DNA from: Bryobacteraceae bacterium | GTDB taxonomy: Bacteria; Acidobacteriota; Terriglobia; Bryobacterales; Bryobacteraceae | Length of the DNA: 63,176 bases | NCBI GenBank assembly: GCA_019748195.1 | Contig: JAIEPW010000086.1 | Location: 1 to 63,176, forward strand | Direction of reading: 5' to 3' | Shown: in pieces, positions 1-9,969 of the stretch | Layout of the letters: every line of letters begins with the position of its first letter | How positions within the stretch are numbered: the stretch's first letter is position 1 | The notes under the pieces: model-generated | What the model was told of the DNA's origin: nothing | Databases searched by the model: none | What the model saw: the letters and a program-made list of their open reading frames with translations, nothing else | Made by a program: the position numbers and the translations under genes

Positions 1-323
1 CCGTCGTCGCCTCCGTCATTGACCCCGGTGAAACCAAGGGCGGAATCCCCCGAGCGCCTTCAGGCTTCTCCATGGCTTGTGGCCGGAGCTTGCACACCAG
101 CGCGAAATGACGAGTCGGACTCCATGACATTGACTGTTGGATCAATATATGGAGGCTTCTAACCTGTCGGGCAGGAACGCTCCCGCACCCAGAATACCAG
201 ACAAGCGCCAAAAAGCACCGCCTAATCTGCGGTTGCGCATACCCTAGTACCAATTCCAAAGGCCGGTATGGAAACAAGCTCGGCTTCCGGGTACTCTATT
301 CAGGCGAACCTTTTGTAGGAGAC
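1..323. other. Left edge, no supported gene
   Basis: All short reading frames here lack a recognisable domain or ribosome binding site. The last bases hold the leader of the downstream glycosyltransferase gene, with GGAG about 4 bases before its ATG. The first roughly 110 bases could be the end of a gene that lies outside the window, but no frame is convincing. Confidence 0.4.
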
Positions 324-2006
324 ATGAGAGCTGCCATCAGATCTGCGTGGGCCAAAATCGTTCTGAAGCGCTACGTTCTGACGCTGCTGGTGCTTCTGTT
401 GGCCGTCGCCGGATTACAAGTCAGCTCCGCCGCTTACAGAGGGGGTTTCGGATCTCAGCCGGATGAGGCCGCGCACTATGTAACGGCTCTGATGGTCCGC
501 GACTATCTGGCGGATGGTTTCCCGCAGGATCCGCTCAGTTTCGCAAAGCAATACTACCTCCATTACCCCCGTGTCGCCTTCGGGCTGTGGCCTCCGCTGT
601 TTCACCTGTTGAGCGGCTTATGGATGCTTGTGTTTGGAGTGGATCGCACGACGGTGCTGATGCTGCAGGCGGCGATCACGGCATTGTGGGGGATGCTGTT
701 TTTCTACTTCGCACATCGCAACATCGGATTCCGGCAGGCGGCGGTCTCCGCGGTCATCCTGGTGACGCTGCCTGCTTCGCAACGCAGCACGATGTCGGTG
801 ATGCTCGATGTTCCGCTGGCGGTTCTGATGCTGCTGGCGATGATGTGTTACGCGCGCTACCTGCAGTCGGAGGCGATGAAGGACGCGGTCCGCTTCGGCC
901 TGCTGGCGTCGGCCGCGATCCTGATGAAGTACAACGGGCTGGCGCTGGCGCTGCTGCCGCTATTCGGGGTTCTATTGTTGCGCCGGTTCCATCTGGTGAA
1001 AACGCGCGCATTCTGGGCTCCGGCGGTCCTGGTGTTGGCGATCGCCGGACCGTGGTATTTTGCCGTCCGCCGCTTCGTCGCCTACGCAGCCGAACCGGGG
1101 GAACCATTCCGGCGGTTTCTTTCGGGAATCGCCAACGTGTCGGAGATCATCGGACTCGCAGGGCCCATCGTTTTCGTTCTGGCGGTGGCCGGCGCGGTGT
1201 GGCTTTTGCTCCGTCAGGACACGGAAGTCGCGCCCGAGGCTGAAGATCCCGGCGTTCATCGCGTTTCCCTGGCCATGGCGCTGGCGGTCTGGAGCTTCCA
1301 TAGCCTGATCTACCCGATTGTGGAAGATCGGTATCTGCTGCCACTGGCGCCGTGCCTGATTCTGCTGGCGTGGATCCCGCTTCGCGTGGGCGCGTTTTAC
1401 CTGTTGAACATGGAATGGCGGATGCTGCACCGGCGTGTGCCGGCCTTGCGCATTTTCGCGGTAGTGGCGCTGATCAGCCCGTATGCGGCGTTCACGTTCC
1501 GGGTGCCGCGGAAGCAGACCAGCTCTTACGTGGAGGTAGCGCGAGTGATCGCCGCGCAAAACCTGCCGCGTGGCAGCGCGATCCTGGTGAGTTCCGACGC
1601 CGGAGCCGAGGGCATGCTGGTGGCCGAAATGGCGATGCAGGAGATTCGCCGCCCCGGACACATGGTTCTGCGCGCAAGCAAGATGCTGGCCGATCGCCGC
1701 ATGATGACCGGATACCGCCTGCTATACCGCACGCCAGGGGAAGTGATGGAGGTCCTGGATGCAGTGCCGGTGGCCCTCGCGGTGGTGGAAAATTGCGAGC
1801 CGGTGGGCTGCGGCGAACACGCGCGCGTGCTGGAGGAATCCATCGCCACCATGCCCGCGCGGTGGAAGCTATTGCATACGGTCCGGCGCGAGAGCGGCAC
1901 GAGCATCCGCTTGTTCCGGATCGCCGGGAACGAAGGCAAGGCGGTCCGCGACGTGCGGATCGACATGCGCCATACGCTGGGATCGGTGATCGAGAAGGCG
2001 AAGTAG
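324..2006 (+). CDS. Polytopic membrane glycosyltransferase, GT39/ArnT-like
   Basis: A 560-residue inner-membrane protein with about nine to ten hydrophobic segments in its N-terminal two thirds and a soluble C-terminal part. The acidic pair Asp47-Glu48 in a PDEAAHY context, just after the first membrane segment, matches the catalytic loop of GT-C enzymes of the ArnT/dolichyl-phosphate mannosyltransferase type, which move a sugar from a polyprenyl-phosphate donor to a lipid or protein on the outer face of the membrane. The start is supported by GGAG just upstream. The gene stands alone and runs towards the NHL-repeat gene. Donor and acceptor cannot be read from sequence. Two further enzymes of similar design lie at 22531-25893. 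Confidence 0.75.
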   Translation: MRAAIRSAWAKIVLKRYVLTLLVLLLAVAGLQVSSAAYRGGFGSQPDEAAHYVTALMVRDYLADGFPQDPLSFAKQYYLHYPRVAFGLWPPLFHLLSGLWMLVFGVDRTTVLMLQAAITALWGMLFFYFAHRNIGFRQAAVSAVILVTLPASQRSTMSVMLDVPLAVLMLLAMMCYARYLQSEAMKDAVRFGLLASAAILMKYNGLALALLPLFGVLLLRRFHLVKTRAFWAPAVLVLAIAGPWYFAVRRFVAYAAEPGEPFRRFLSGIANVSEIIGLAGPIVFVLAVAGAVWLLLRQDTEVAPEAEDPGVHRVSLAMALAVWSFHSLIYPIVEDRYLLPLAPCLILLAWIPLRVGAFYLLNMEWRMLHRRVPALRIFAVVALISPYAAFTFRVPRKQTSSYVEVARVIAAQNLPRGSAILVSSDAGAEGMLVAEMAMQEIRRPGHMVLRASKMLADRRMMTGYRLLYRTPGEVMEVLDAVPVALAVVENCEPVGCGEHARVLEESIATMPARWKLLHTVRRESGTSIRLFRIAGNEGKAVRDVRIDMRHTLGSVIEKAK

Positions 2007-2028
2007 AAGATTCGCCTTCCGGGACGAA

Positions 2029-5000
2029 TCACCGGGCGATGGTCAAGTAGGCGCCCGCGGGAGTGGAAGCGCCGCCCATCGCGATCACCACGGGTTGATC
2101 CCCTTCCGCCGCACCCGCCGGGAGGAAGAAGTTGATCTGGAACAGGCCGGGATTGAAGGGGGTCACTCCGGCGTAGGTGACGCGGTCCGCGGCCACTTCC
2201 AGACCGCCAACGGTGATGCGCAGACCGCCGGTGGTACGCGCGATGCCCTGCGGGATCTCGCCCGGCGTCACGGGCGGATCGGTATCTCCGAGGCCGGTAA
2301 GAAACACCGTGATCAACTGATCTGGACGTCCTGGAACGGTGGTGACGCCGGGGATCAGGCCGGGCGCGCCGAGCAGGGCGCCGCTTACCGCGTCCACCGC
2401 GGCGATCGCATTGCGGCCGCCCGCGCCGAAGGTGAAGAAGAAGAACTCCGGGGAACGCGCCACGATGTTCACCGGCTCGGCCGGCGAGGTGGTTTCGTTT
2501 TGTGTTCCGCAACCGGTGACGAGGCGGACATCGGCGCGGCCGGCGTCGACACGCGGAATCTGGAAATTCACCTGCGTTTCCGCCACCAGGAACACCGGAG
2601 CGCGAACCGTCCCCACCAGTACACAGACGCCCGCAAAAACCTGTGGCACGGCGCCGTTCACCAGGTCTGCGGCGCCCACGCGGCGGAGCGGGGCTCCCGG
2701 AGGGGTAAACTGCTGCCCAAAGATGGTGGCAATCGCCCCTGCTGAGAGATCGCGAAGCGGAGGAGTGCTCAAGCCTGCGCCCACCACGCCGCCGGGGTTA
2801 ATGCGAGGCTGGGGTCCGCTTACCGGGGGTGTGATGGTCAGCGAGAAGCGCACGGGCGGCACGCCGGTGGTGTTCGCGGTCACCGTGACCGGACCCGGCG
2901 TTTCACCCAGCGTGATTTCCGAAGTGGCCCGGCCGTTTGCGCTGGTAATCGCGGTAGAGGGCGCCAGCGCACCGGCGCCGGCGGTCACGGCGAAGGTAAC
3001 GGGCACCCCGGCCAGCGGAATGCCGCCGTCGCCGGTGACCAACGTCGTCAGCAGGATTCGTGTGCCGGGCGTTCCCGAGCGCCCGTCGCCCGCGGCGATG
3101 GTCATGGCGCGGACCGCGATGGGGGTCAGCCGCCGGAGGCGATCATTGAAGGCGTCGGCGAAGAGGATACTGCCGGCCGGCTCCACGACGAGCCCGTAGG
3201 GGGTCATTCCGCTGAGCAAGGCCGCTCCCGTCTCCGGCTGCGCCTCCGGGGAGCCGTTGCCCGCGATGCTGGTGATGATTCCGCCGGGAGTCACGCGCCG
3301 GATGCGGCTGTTGGAAGTGTCCGAGATATAGAGATTGCCGGCGGAATCGAAGGCCACTCCGGAAGGCAGGAACAATTGCGCAGACACGGCCGGTCCGCCG
3401 TCGCCCGAATATCCGGATGTGCCGGCGCCGGCGATGGTGGTAATGACGCCGCTGCGCAAGTCCACCTGGCGGACGCGGTGATTCAGCCGGTCGGCGATCA
3501 CCAGTTTTCCAGACCCGTCCACCGCCACCGCATACGGATCGAGGCCCGCTGCCGTGGCTGGGCCGTTATCGCCGGAGGCGCGCATCGTCCCATTGCCCGC
3601 CACGGTGGTAATGATGCCTTCCGCGCTGACGCGGCGAACGCGGTAGTTGTCGTAATCCGCGATGAACACGTTCTGAGCGGGATCGATAGCGACACCCACC
3701 GGCCCGTTGAGGGCCGCCGCGGAAGCGGCGCCTCCGTCTCCCGAAAAGGCGCCGCGACCGCTGCCGGCCAGGGGCGAGAGATTGCCGTTGGCGCCCACCC
3801 GCACCACGCGGTTCCTGGCGCGCTCCACCAGGATGAGGGTTCCGTCGCCTTCGAGCGCGATCCCCGCCGGATCGGATACGGTAACGCCGGGGCCGCGGGT
3901 GAGACCGTTGCCCACGGCCGTGGTTACCGCGCCGTTCAACACGCGGCGCACGCGGTTGTTGAAAGTGTCGCTGAAGAGGATGCCGCCCGTTCGTTCCCCG
4001 AGCACCGTGGTGGGGAAATTCAGGGGTGTGTCCCGCGCCGCCGTTCCTTCGCGGGGGAGCACGCCCGCCACCGTTCCGAGCACTCCGTTCGCGACTCTGC
4101 GAATGCGGCCGATCTCGGCGATCAGCACGTCCCCATTCGGCATCAGGGCGGCGCTGACCGGTTCGCCGAGGGGCGCGCCGGCCGCCGCGGCTCCGTCGTT
4201 GGTGAAGCCAACCGTGTTGATCGATCCCGCCACCGTCGTGATAATCCCTTGCGTATTGATGTGACGCACGACGATGCCGCTTACCAGCACGACGGCGCCG
4301 TCCGGGCCGGCATAGATGTCGCCCAGCCCGGCGAAGGTGGCATTCACGGCGGGGCCGCCGTCGCCGCCGTTTCCAAAAGCGCGGGTACCGGCGAAGGCCG
4401 TGATGCGGCCGTCGGGGCTGATGCGGCGGATGCGGTTATTGTCGGAATCCACAAAATACAGATTTCCGGCGCGATCGATGGTTAACGAGGCGGGCGAAGA
4501 CAGATTGGCCTGCGCGGCCGGGCCGTTGTCGCCGCTATCCCCCGGCGTGGGAGTGCCGGCGATGGTGGTGATGATGCCCGTAGCCGCGATTTTGCGAATG
4601 CGGTTGTTGAAGAAGTCCGCTATGTACACGTTTCCGGCGGAATCCGCGGCGAGGCCGGCGACGGTCAAGCCGGCCTGAATCGCGGGGCCGCCTTCGCCCG
4701 CGAAATTCGGCGATCCGGATCCCGCGAAAGCCGTAATGATCCCGCTCGTGAGATCCACTTTTCGCACTTTGAGAAGCAATCCGTCGGCGATGTACAGATT
4801 TCCGCGGCCGTCCAAAGCTACCGCGTTGGGACTGAGGAGTTCGGCCTGGGTCGCGAGGCCGCCGTCGCCGCGGACTCCGGGCGATCCGGTGCCGGCGATG
4901 GTGGAAATGATCCCCGCGGGTGTGATGCGGCGGACGCGATTCGCCCCCGATTCCGCGAAATAAATGTTGCCCGCCGCATCCGTCGCCATCCCCGAAGGGG

Positions 5001-5148
5001 ATCGAAGCACAACCTCCGCAGCCGGTGCGCCGTCCCTGGCGGGTGGCGCACCCGCGATTGTCTCGATGGAGTAAGATTGTGCGCGGAGCCCCTGCGCGGC
5101 GATTCCGCCGGCCAGGGCAAGATACGCTAGCTGCCGTGTCCCGTTCAT
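2029..5148 (-). CDS. Secreted NHL-repeat protein (two propellers) with C-terminal Solibacter-type domain
   Basis: A 1039-residue exported protein. Residues 1-23 form a signal peptide ending in LRAQ. Reading the repeats by eye gives about twelve units of roughly 55 residues with a core like TIAGxGxxGxxGDGGPA followed by a GNLYIAD-NRIRRV-type strand, over residues 25-690. Twelve NHL repeats fit two six-bladed beta-propellers. An Ig-like strand domain follows (about 700-780). The C-terminal 240 residues begin at INPGGVV and match the acidobacterial C-terminal domain known as TIGR03437, found on many secreted proteins of this phylum. NHL propellers bind proteins or carbohydrates, so a surface-binding role is inferred. 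It is convergent with the upstream glycosyltransferase gene and divergent from pgk. Confidence 0.85.
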   Translation of the reverse strand: MNGTRQLAYLALAGGIAAQGLRAQSYSIETIAGAPPARDGAPAAEVVLRSPSGMATDAAGNIYFAESGANRVRRITPAGIISTIAGTGSPGVRGDGGLATQAELLSPNAVALDGRGNLYIADGLLLKVRKVDLTSGIITAFAGSGSPNFAGEGGPAIQAGLTVAGLAADSAGNVYIADFFNNRIRKIAATGIITTIAGTPTPGDSGDNGPAAQANLSSPASLTIDRAGNLYFVDSDNNRIRRISPDGRITAFAGTRAFGNGGDGGPAVNATFAGLGDIYAGPDGAVVLVSGIVVRHINTQGIITTVAGSINTVGFTNDGAAAAGAPLGEPVSAALMPNGDVLIAEIGRIRRVANGVLGTVAGVLPREGTAARDTPLNFPTTVLGERTGGILFSDTFNNRVRRVLNGAVTTAVGNGLTRGPGVTVSDPAGIALEGDGTLILVERARNRVVRVGANGNLSPLAGSGRGAFSGDGGAASAAALNGPVGVAIDPAQNVFIADYDNYRVRRVSAEGIITTVAGNGTMRASGDNGPATAAGLDPYAVAVDGSGKLVIADRLNHRVRQVDLRSGVITTIAGAGTSGYSGDGGPAVSAQLFLPSGVAFDSAGNLYISDTSNSRIRRVTPGGIITSIAGNGSPEAQPETGAALLSGMTPYGLVVEPAGSILFADAFNDRLRRLTPIAVRAMTIAAGDGRSGTPGTRILLTTLVTGDGGIPLAGVPVTFAVTAGAGALAPSTAITSANGRATSEITLGETPGPVTVTANTTGVPPVRFSLTITPPVSGPQPRINPGGVVGAGLSTPPLRDLSAGAIATIFGQQFTPPGAPLRRVGAADLVNGAVPQVFAGVCVLVGTVRAPVFLVAETQVNFQIPRVDAGRADVRLVTGCGTQNETTSPAEPVNIVARSPEFFFFTFGAGGRNAIAAVDAVSGALLGAPGLIPGVTTVPGRPDQLITVFLTGLGDTDPPVTPGEIPQGIARTTGGLRITVGGLEVAADRVTYAGVTPFNPGLFQINFFLPAGAAEGDQPVVIAMGGASTPAGAYLTIAR

Positions 5149-5251
5149 ATATTATAAAAGACGACAAGCCTTTGTGCCATTAAACACACTTTCTGTCAAG
5201 GTATTTGAAGCCAATTTGCTTTCGTAAGTTCCCTGGAGGAAAACCCAACTT

Positions 5252-6421
5252 ATGACGAAGCTCTCGATTCGAGATCTGGATCTGGATCAAAAGACCGTTT
5301 TTATCCGCGTTGACTTCAACGTTCCTCTGGCTCCGGGAGGCCGGGAGATCACCTCCGACAAGCGGATTCGCGCATCGGTGCCGACGATCCAATTCGCCCT
5401 GGAGCACGGCGCGGCCGTGATTCTGGCCAGCCACCTGGGCCGCCCCAAGGGCAAGCCCAATCCCGAGATGAGCCTGAAACCGTGCGCCGAACGCTTGTCA
5501 GAGGTTCTGAAGCTGCCCGTGGGAATGGCGCCCGATTGCGTGGGGCCGGAGGTGGAAGCGATGCGGCCGGCTCCGGGTCAGGTTCTGTTACTGGAGAATC
5601 TACGGTTTCACCCGGAGGAAGAGAAGAATGAGCCGGAATTCTCGCGGAAGCTGGCCGCTTTGTGTGACCTGTATGTAAACGATGCCTTCGGGTCGGCGCA
5701 CCGGGCGCACGCTTCAACGGTGGGCATGATCGCGTATGTGCCGAAGGCGGCAGCCGGGCTGTTGATGGACAAGGAGCTCCAGTTTCTGAACAAGGCGACG
5801 CGCAATCCGGAGCGTCCCTGCATCGCGATCCTGGGCGGAGCGAAGGTTTCGGACAAAATCGAAGTGATTCAGAATCTGCTGAAGTTCGCCGACACGGTGT
5901 TGATCGGCGGGGCGATGGCGTACACGTTTTTGAAAGCCAAGGGCGAGCCGGTGGGGAAATCGCTGGTGGAGGACGACAAACTGGAGCTCGCGTCCACGTT
6001 GCTGCGCGATTCCGGCAGTAAGCTGATGCTCCCGGTGGACCACGTTCAGGCGCTAAAGATGGAAAAAGGCGCCGGGAACCAGGTGGTGACCCGGATCGAG
6101 GATGGAGCAATGGGGCTGGACATCGGTCCCGAGACGGTTCAGGCTTATTCGGATGCGATTCGGCGCGCGCGGACAATTATCTGGAACGGACCGATGGGCG
6201 TATTCGAAATGCCGCCATTCGACGCCGGGACGGTGGCGATCGCCCAGGCAGTCGCCAACTCGGGGGCGCTTAGCGTGGTGGGGGGCGGCGATTCGGAGAA
6301 AGCAGTGAAGTCCGCTGGCGTTGCCGACCGGATCACGCACATCTCTACGGGAGGCGGGGCATCGCTGGAGTTTCTGGCCGGCATGGAGTTGCCGGGCGTC
6401 GCCGCGCTGAGCGAGAAATAG
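5252..6421 (+). CDS. pgk: Phosphoglycerate kinase
   Basis: This cytoplasmic glycolytic enzyme interconverts 1,3-bisphosphoglycerate + ADP and 3-phosphoglycerate + ATP. The protein is full length (389 residues). Visible signatures are RVDFNVPL (20-27), HLGRPKG (61-67) for the 3-PG site, the [11 protein letters not shown] segment, [13 protein letters not shown] in the N-domain, GPMGVFE at the hinge, and [11 protein letters not shown] with [11 protein letters not shown] in the nucleotide-binding C-domain. The start has GGAGG about 11 bases upstream. No gap, tpi or other glycolytic gene is next to it, so it appears to be a single-gene unit. Confidence 0.98.
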   Translation: MTKLSIRDLDLDQKTVFIRVDFNVPLAPGGREITSDKRIRASVPTIQFALEHGAAVILASHLGRPKGKPNPEMSLKPCAERLSEVLKLPVGMAPDCVGPEVEAMRPAPGQVLLLENLRFHPEEEKNEPEFSRKLAALCDLYVNDAFGSAHRAHASTVGMIAYVPKAAAGLLMDKELQFLNKATRNPERPCIAILGGAKVSDKIEVIQNLLKFADTVLIGGAMAYTFLKAKGEPVGKSLVEDDKLELASTLLRDSGSKLMLPVDHVQALKMEKGAGNQVVTRIEDGAMGLDIGPETVQAYSDAIRRARTIIWNGPMGVFEMPPFDAGTVAIAQAVANSGALSVVGGGDSEKAVKSAGVADRITHISTGGGASLEFLAGMELPGVAALSEK

Positions 6422-6424
6422 CGA

Positions 6425-8689
6425 TCACCGGACCGCCATGGTGACGCCGGGCTGGCTTTCGACGCCGCCGATGGTGACTACGACGGGGACGGCGGTCCCG
6501 GGTTGCACATTGTTGGGCACCACGACGTTGATCTGAAGCAGGCCGGGGACGGAGCCGGGGGGCGCTTGCGCGCCGGCGATGGTGGCCGCCTGACCACCGA
6601 GGGTAACGGTCAGGCCAGCGGTGGGGGTAACCGCGGGCGAGGCGGGGATCAACTGGTTGGAAATCGCCGAGGACATCGCCCCCGCGCCAGTCAGATACAA
6701 CACGACGGTGGAGCCGCGCGCGGCCGGGCTGGACTGCCCGTTGATGGTGTAGTCGTTGGTGGCGGCGTTGAAGTTGAGAATCGCGCCCTGGCCGGAGCCG
6801 GACGCGGAGATCGTATAAATGCCGGGATTTGCCGGCGCTACCGCCACTGTGACTGGTGTCGACGAGAGAGTTCCGTAGCTCACCACGATCTGCGCCGTGG
6901 GTCCGCTGATGCTGTAAGGAACAATCACGGCGGCTTGCGTCGCGCTGGTGTAAAGTACCGGCGCGGGGGTCCCGTTGATGGTCACCGAGGTGGAGGGCGC
7001 CGACGCGGGCAGCGCGGCAGGAATGGGCGGCGTGGTGGGGTCGAAGATCGACAGAGTCGCGGGCCCCAGGCCGAGCCCGAAAATGGTGATGATCTCGCCC
7101 GGCGAAACGCTCCCCTGGCGGAAACTGGCCGAGTTTACGACGGCGGTAATTTGCGGGCCCGGTCCGAAAACATTGAGGTGCGCCTCATTGGAGGTTCCGC
7201 CACCGGGCGCGGGCGTGGTGACTCCCAGTCGTAGGATGCCTTCGGTGGCGAGCATGGGCGCGGGAACGGTCACCAGCATCGCCTGATCGCTGACCACGGT
7301 AGCAGCCAGCGGCCCGGTCATTCCTTCCGCGGCCGGCGTGCCGGCCAGGGATCCCGCCCCGGTCAGCGTCATGCCGGCGGGCAACGCGGAGGCCGACCAC
7401 GCGGGCGGGCCGGTGATCCCGGCGGCCGACAGCGCTATGGGCCCGTACGCCGCGCCGGCCGCGCCGGATGGCAGCGGCGCCGCCGCCACGGTGATCCGCA
7501 GGTTGGACGCTCCGCTGGGATATACGGTCATTCGCATGGGCAGGTAGGCGAAAAGGGGCGACGGGGTGGAGGAATCGCTCACGGTCAACACGAACGAATA
7601 GGTACCCGCGGTCGCCGGAGTGCCGGCGATGGTGTTGCCGTTGATCGAAAGGCCGGGTGGCACTGTTCCGGCGGCGCTGAAGGCATAGGGCGGCGTTCCG
7701 CCCGCCGCCGAGAGCGGCTGCGAATAGGCGGACCCCGCGTTGCCCGCCGGAAGCGGAGAGGCCATGGTGAATCGCAAATGCGTGGCGATCGCCGGGTACA
7801 CCGGGATCCACAGCGTCTCGCTGGCTGTTGCGGCCCCCGAGGTCACGGTGACGGTCGCGGCTTGCGTGAAGCCGGTTGCCGTCACTGCCGAGTTGCTGAA
7901 GAAACCCTGTCCTGTCAGGGTGGCGACGATGGGCGCCGAGCCCTGAATGGCGCCGCCGGGCCACACCCCGGTCACCATCGGCGGGGCGGCGTTTACGGTG
8001 AGGTTCACGCCGATGTTCAACGTCCGGTTCGCCGCCTGCGGCGCGGTGACGCGGATGGTGGCGCTGTAGGCCCTGGGCGCCAATCCGGTGGGATCCACCG
8101 TCACGCTCAGGGTATTCAGAAGCCCAACAACGGAGATGTTGCCGGTGGGCGTGACCTTCAACCAGGTAGCGCCTTGCACCGCGATGGTCGCCTGCAGCGC
8201 GGCGCCGCTGCTCGAGAGAAGCAGGGGGGCGGTGAGCGAAGGCGCGGTTACCGGCTGTCCGGTGGTGTAGCTGAAGTTGAGCGTCATGGGAGAGGCGGTC
8301 AGCGTAGGCGCGGCCGCCGAGACCTGCAGCGTCACCGCGATGGTGGCCGCGGGCGGAGGCGATCCCGTGGTCCCGGTGACCGTAATGGTCCCGGCAAAGC
8401 TGCCGGCGGCCAGACCGGTCGGATTCACCTGCACCCGCAAGCTGAGCGGCGTCTTGCCGGTGGACGCGGAGACGAGCAGCCACGCGGCGTTGAAAGGCGA
8501 TCCCGAAACGGCCACGGTGAAATTCTGCCCGGCCGGAACGCTGGCGATCTGTACCGTCTGGGGGGCGGGCAGCGCCGCCGCGCCCAACTGGTAGCTGAAG
8601 GTGAGCGCCGCGGGATTCGCGGTGAGTACCGGAGCCGTCTGCGCCGGTAACAAAATCGCCATGGTGAGGAGCAGAACGCCAGTTCGCAT
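6425..8689 (-). CDS. Secreted protein with BACON/Ig-like domains and C-terminal Solibacter-type domain
   Basis: A 754-residue protein with a short signal peptide (MRTGVLLLTMAILLPAQ). Two BACON-like domains, with the LTANPAALTFSYQLG type of start, occupy roughly residues 20-235. IPT/putative-Ig segments follow, including the GTPPYAFSAAGTVPPGLSI pattern of He-PIG domains. The last 240 residues (from VVNSASFRQGSVSPGEI) are the same C-terminal domain type as in the 2029-5148 protein. BACON domains often accompany carbohydrate-active or mucin-binding proteins, but no catalytic domain is visible, so this is probably a surface structural or adhesive protein. It is convergent with pgk with only 3 bases between the stop codons. 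Confidence 0.8.
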   Translation of the reverse strand: MRTGVLLLTMAILLPAQTAPVLTANPAALTFSYQLGAAALPAPQTVQIASVPAGQNFTVAVSGSPFNAAWLLVSASTGKTPLSLRVQVNPTGLAAGSFAGTITVTGTTGSPPPAATIAVTLQVSAAAPTLTASPMTLNFSYTTGQPVTAPSLTAPLLLSSSGAALQATIAVQGATWLKVTPTGNISVVGLLNTLSVTVDPTGLAPRAYSATIRVTAPQAANRTLNIGVNLTVNAAPPMVTGVWPGGAIQGSAPIVATLTGQGFFSNSAVTATGFTQAATVTVTSGAATASETLWIPVYPAIATHLRFTMASPLPAGNAGSAYSQPLSAAGGTPPYAFSAAGTVPPGLSINGNTIAGTPATAGTYSFVLTVSDSSTPSPLFAYLPMRMTVYPSGASNLRITVAAAPLPSGAAGAAYGPIALSAAGITGPPAWSASALPAGMTLTGAGSLAGTPAAEGMTGPLAATVVSDQAMLVTVPAPMLATEGILRLGVTTPAPGGGTSNEAHLNVFGPGPQITAVVNSASFRQGSVSPGEIITIFGLGLGPATLSIFDPTTPPIPAALPASAPSTSVTINGTPAPVLYTSATQAAVIVPYSISGPTAQIVVSYGTLSSTPVTVAVAPANPGIYTISASGSGQGAILNFNAATNDYTINGQSSPAARGSTVVLYLTGAGAMSSAISNQLIPASPAVTPTAGLTVTLGGQAATIAGAQAPPGSVPGLLQINVVVPNNVQPGTAVPVVVTIGGVESQPGVTMAVR

Positions 8690-8739
8690 CTGCTTCTTTC
8701 ATCGTTGCGGGTGCGAAGCCGCTACATATCTCGCCTGGA

Positions 8740-8767
8740 TTGAAGGGGGTAGTCCCCGAGGTATAAA
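8740..8767 (+). promoter_or_regulatory. Possible sigma-70 promoter for the release-factor-like gene
   Basis: TTGAAG and TATAAA are separated by 16 bases about 50 bases before the start codon at 8818. The spacer contains the palindrome GGGGTAGTCCCC. This is the best match in the 128-base divergent intergenic region, but only moderately close to consensus. Confidence 0.35.
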
Positions 8768-8817
8768 AAGACACGGGGCCGCGCGGAAGTGGATTTGCGA
8801 TTGCTGCGACATCGGCG

Positions 8818-9960
8818 ATGGCCACCGCTCAGGATATTAACGATCAGCTCGATGAACTCGCTTTGTTCGAGCCTTGCAACCTTCCCGTGATCAGCTTGTA
8901 CCTGAACACGCAACCGGACCAGCACGGGAGGGCGAATTTCGAATCGTTCGTGCGCAAGGAGTTCGCGGCGCGCGCCAACAGCTTCCCCAAGCGATCGGAG
9001 GAGCGGGAGAGTTTCGAACGCGACGCCGAACGGATCCAGGAGTGGTTAAGGACGGAGTTGCGGCCGTCGGCCAACGGCGTGGCGATTTTCGCCTGCTCGG
9101 CCAAGGACGGCTTTTTCGAGGCGGTGCAGTTGGATGCGCCGATCGACGAGCACCAGTTGTACGTCTATCACCAGCCGCATCTGTATACGCTCGCCCGGCT
9201 GTACGATCAATTTCCGCGTTACATCGTGGTGGTGGCGGACACGAACGCGGCGCGCATCTTTCTGTTCGGACTGCGCGGCGAAGAGGGGCAGGGCGAGATC
9301 AAGAATCAGAAGACACGGGGCACGCAGGCGGGGGGCTGGAGCCAGGCCCGCTATCAGCGGCATTTGCAGAACTACCACCAGCAGCACGTCAAGGAGTTGG
9401 TGGACGCCCTCGATCGTCTGGTCCGCAGCGAGAAGATCGACAAGATTCTGTTCGCGGGGGACGATGTGGTTCTGCCGCTGATCGAGCAGGAGCTCACGCA
9501 GACGCTGCGGGAGCGGGTGGTGGACCGGTTGAAGCTGGATATCACGGCGCCGGAGCATGAGATTCTGCGGGCGTCGCTGGAGGCAGTACGCGCCACCGAT
9601 TCGGAGACGGACCAGGAGAAGGTGGATCGCGCGTTGAATCAGTGGCGATCGAGAGGGTTGGGCGCCGCCGGTTTGGAAGAGGTGATGAAGGCTTTGGCCA
9701 ACGGCCAGGTGGACGAGCTCCTGATCAGCGCGAAGTTCGAGCAGCTCAACCCGGAGCCTGCCGAGGTGAGCGCGGCGTTGACGCCGCACTTGGAGGCGCT
9801 GGACGGCCAGGTCGCGCCGGAGGTGAAGCGTCCGGTTTTGCTGGCCGACGAACTGGTAACCATGGCGCGCCAGAGCAGCAGCGGGGTGACGTTCATCGAG
9901 GATCACACGCTGCTGGAGGCGGTGGGCGGCATCGCCGCGAGTCTGCGCTACCGCATTTGA
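8818..9960 (+). CDS. Bacterial Vms1/aeRF1-type release factor homologue (baeRF family)
   Basis: A 380-residue soluble protein whose layout matches the bacterial archaeo-eukaryotic release factor (baeRF) families related to yeast Vms1 and human ANKZF1, which cleave peptidyl-tRNA on split or stalled ribosomes. Key sequence: an N-terminal domain with NLPVISLYLNTQPD (21-34), a middle VVVADTNAARIFLF strand (137-150), then the loop AGGWSQARYQR (171-181), which corresponds to the catalytic Gln-bearing loop of Vms1-like factors, and a C-terminal eL30-like alpha/beta region with KILFAGDD and the late LADELVTMARQ and FIEDHTLLEAVGGIAASLRY. Function in bacteria is largely inferred. It has no ribosome partner gene nearby. 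There is no clear Shine-Dalgarno before the ATG. Confidence 0.75.
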   Translation: MATAQDINDQLDELALFEPCNLPVISLYLNTQPDQHGRANFESFVRKEFAARANSFPKRSEERESFERDAERIQEWLRTELRPSANGVAIFACSAKDGFFEAVQLDAPIDEHQLYVYHQPHLYTLARLYDQFPRYIVVVADTNAARIFLFGLRGEEGQGEIKNQKTRGTQAGGWSQARYQRHLQNYHQQHVKELVDALDRLVRSEKIDKILFAGDDVVLPLIEQELTQTLRERVVDRLKLDITAPEHEILRASLEAVRATDSETDQEKVDRALNQWRSRGLGAAGLEEVMKALANGQVDELLISAKFEQLNPEPAEVSAALTPHLEALDGQVAPEVKRPVLLADELVTMARQSSSGVTFIEDHTLLEAVGGIAASLRYRI

Positions 9961-9969
9961 GGGCTGGGT

